Origin: Lutjanus erythropterus
Taxonomy: Eukaryota; Chordata; Actinopteri; Lutjaniformes; Lutjanidae
Assembly: GCA_020091685.1 (NCBI GenBank)
Contig: CM034600.1
Coordinates: 7,019,837 to 7,083,836, forward strand
Length of the DNA: 64,000 bases
Direction of reading: 5' to 3'
The notes below the pieces were generated by a model that saw nothing but the letters and a program-made list of their open reading frames with translations, made no database searches and was not told where the DNA came from. The translations under genes and the position numbers were made by a program. Shown here one piece after another: positions 62,019 through 64,000 of the stretch; the stretch's first letter is position 1, and the number at the start of each line of letters is the position of its first letter.

Positions 62019-64000
62019 TAAACAGTGTTTTATACTGTGCTGTCTTGTCTCATGGTAAATCAGATATAATCAAAGTTGCTCATGGCTCAGACTGGATATT
62101 CCATATTCCTAGTGACTAAATAATTCTTCATTCCCCCTTTTTATGACAAATACACAAAAATGTTTGCTACTCAGTATGAGGTGTCACTTTACTTGTGTGG
62201 ACAAAAAGAGTAACTAATAAGTAAGCGGTGTTGGGCAGTAACACATTACTCAGTAATATATTACTTTATAGCTTTACTTTGTAACATTGACAATTCATTT
62301 TCGCTCCTGATGAATTCCTCACTCATTCCTTTGTTATCAATCTTCTAAAAAAGTGTTGTAAAATTATATTTTTTTAAAATAACAGACTACTTTGTTGTTA
62401 TCAAGTACACGGTTATTTTACAGCTGGACATTGCTGTACAGTAACTGTAGATACAGTATCATAAAACAGCCATAAAGAGATACAATATTATGAACATAAA
62501 TTAAATTTCATGTTTCAAATTTCTTGTAAATTGTTTCATGCTACAGTTATATTAATACCAATACTGTAACTATGAATACAGTAAGCTTACTGTAAATGTT
62601 TTTACAGTGCATCACTTGTCAGTTGGTGCCAGTTAATTACTGTGGAAATCACAGCAGATTTCTTACAGTGGAATGCAGACAAGAATTTAACATACTGTAC
62701 TTAATGCATGTCCATAAAAAGACATAATCCATTGGATTTAGAGTTCTGAAGAGACCGTAGTACAGGATGACTGAGAATCTTCATACACATTAAGAGGAAG
62801 CTTTGAGGTAATATGGTTGAGCAGATTTGCCAACGGTTACTGTAAATGTGGATGTGGTGAAAGGTAGAGGAGCCTTAACCACCTTTGTCTGCTGACATAA
62901 CAACGGCTGAACACGGTAGAGTTAAAATAGGCATCACAGATAGTCCTGTAGAAGTCAGAGAAAAAACGTAGAGTTGAACTGTTATACACCCTCTTCTCCT
63001 CTTTTCAGGCAACAAAAGTGGTTTAGTCTCTACATTAGGGGTCTTCAGCGCTCTTCAGGTCATGGATCCCCAAGTCTGGTAGACAGACAGAGCAGGACCA
63101 TCCGATACATATAGTGTATTTAATATTTTTGGGTCTCCTCACCTTTGGACTCCTAAAAAAAAAAAAGGTATTTCGCCTTATGAACTCTGTGCCAGATGAG
63201 CATCCTTTCTTATCCTCACTTTCTGGATAAATTTGTAAAACCATAACAAAAAGGTATTTATTAACTTAAACTTTGCCTTAACCCCAGGATTAAACCAACA
63301 GGAGACCTCACACCTGATTGTAACTTCAGAGAGAGAGATGACTTTTTACATTCATGTGTCCATCAGTTTACGAAGCTACACTTGTACACTATACTGCTGC
63401 GTGACTGATATTAGTCTTTCTTGTTTTTCAAATGGCTTTGTCCTGACTGTAGATGAATTCTGATGTCATACTGGAAAATATAACTGGAGCGGTGGTGTAG
63501 CAGTGAATGCAGTGATACAAAACTTGTTGCTCTTGTTGATTGATACAGTTCTCTTGACAGTTGGTGAGTAAACTCAGCCTCATTTCGAAGACGTGGACAA
63601 ACTGACTTGGGTTTGCCCTCACTACACCCATTAGCTGAATAGTGCTAAAATATGTTGACAATATGGACTAAATTATGTCCAGCAACAAAAATATACTAAG
63701 ATGTGGGGTCTGACTGCATTCAGATATCAGTGTAGTATGTTGCTAATTTCCTAAGCTTTAGAAATAAAATTTGCACATACTTAGGTTGGTAAGTGTACAC
63801 TGCTACATCCTGCAAAACCACACCCATACAGATGAAATACCAAGATTTTTGTGTCTGTACACTTGAAACAGAGAATCCTGTCTGTGTAAGCCACAGCGTT
63901 CAAGCACACACACACACACCTGCGGTTCATACATCGCTGTGGGAGCCTACATGACGCAGGACCGTCGTCTTGTCAGTTTTTCTGGTCCGGAGCCTTCCCA

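Larger units (their letters stand above)
58700..64000. other. intergenic region upstream of hdac7
   Basis: No gene could be supported. Contains a repeat beginning and ending in ACTGTAAAA/TTTTACAGT-like ends (59211-59550), an AAGTAAAAGTA-type repeat (59600-60290) and two copies of the palindromic GAGTTTTGGAGATATC family (60565-60935 and 61465-62018). The last 80 bases are GC-richer and open in two plus-strand frames, perhaps the edge of another feature. Confidence 0.6.

Noticed and set aside
58700-64000. Expected neighbour VDR (next to HDAC7 in mammals)
   Set aside because: No nuclear receptor ligand-binding motif or terminal FGNEIS-like peptide was found on either strand.

Overview
This window is vertebrate genomic DNA, most likely from a teleost fish. 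It is AT-rich and intron-rich, packed with (CA)n/(GT)n microsatellites and with several short, palindromic interspersed repeat families that I recognise as typical of percomorph fish. I see no bacterial, phage or CRISPR features. The window is dominated by one protein-coding gene on the minus strand: the class IIa histone deacetylase hdac7.

Gene model. Reading the minus strand right to left, I can place 24 coding exons between 27686 (ATG) and 611 (stop). All have AG/GT splice borders and matching phases. They sum to 2895 nt, i.e. 964 residues plus stop, against 952 for human HDAC7 (from memory). The protein starts MDLRVGERG, like human MDLRVGQRP. It has the MEF2-binding helix, four 14-3-3 serine motifs and a complete class IIa deacetylase domain. 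That domain has Zn ligands D721/H723/D815, a structural Zn set C547/C549/H555/C632, and the class IIa His (H857) in place of the catalytic Tyr. Catalytic-domain residues sit at a constant +14 offset from the human numbering, which supports the model. A further 5' exon (56061-56129) and a GC-rich presumptive promoter/first exon (about 58228-58700) lie upstream across a 28-kb intron, so the gene probably fills about 58 kb of the 64 kb.

Layout. 1-610: 3' UTR. 611-3448: last five coding exons. 3449-11520: 8-kb intron with fold-back repeats, a G-quadruplex motif and a degenerate minisatellite. 11521-16848: eight compact exons of the deacetylase domain. 18312-27730: N-terminal regulatory half, with a decayed LINE in the 19.8-22.6 kb intron. 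27731-56060: giant 5' intron of microsatellites, repeats and a few candidate regulatory patches. 56061-58700: 5' exon(s) and promoter. 58700-64000: intergenic, mainly repeats. No second gene can be supported. VDR, the neighbour of HDAC7 in human, was not recognised here.

The most interesting observations are a 5' exon whose peptide resembles the N-terminus of HDAC4/5; a MEF2/CArG-like site in the promoter of a gene whose product represses MEF2; recurrent CA-repeats just after splice donors; and long fold-back repeats inside the transcript. I did not find a convincing novel biological system.
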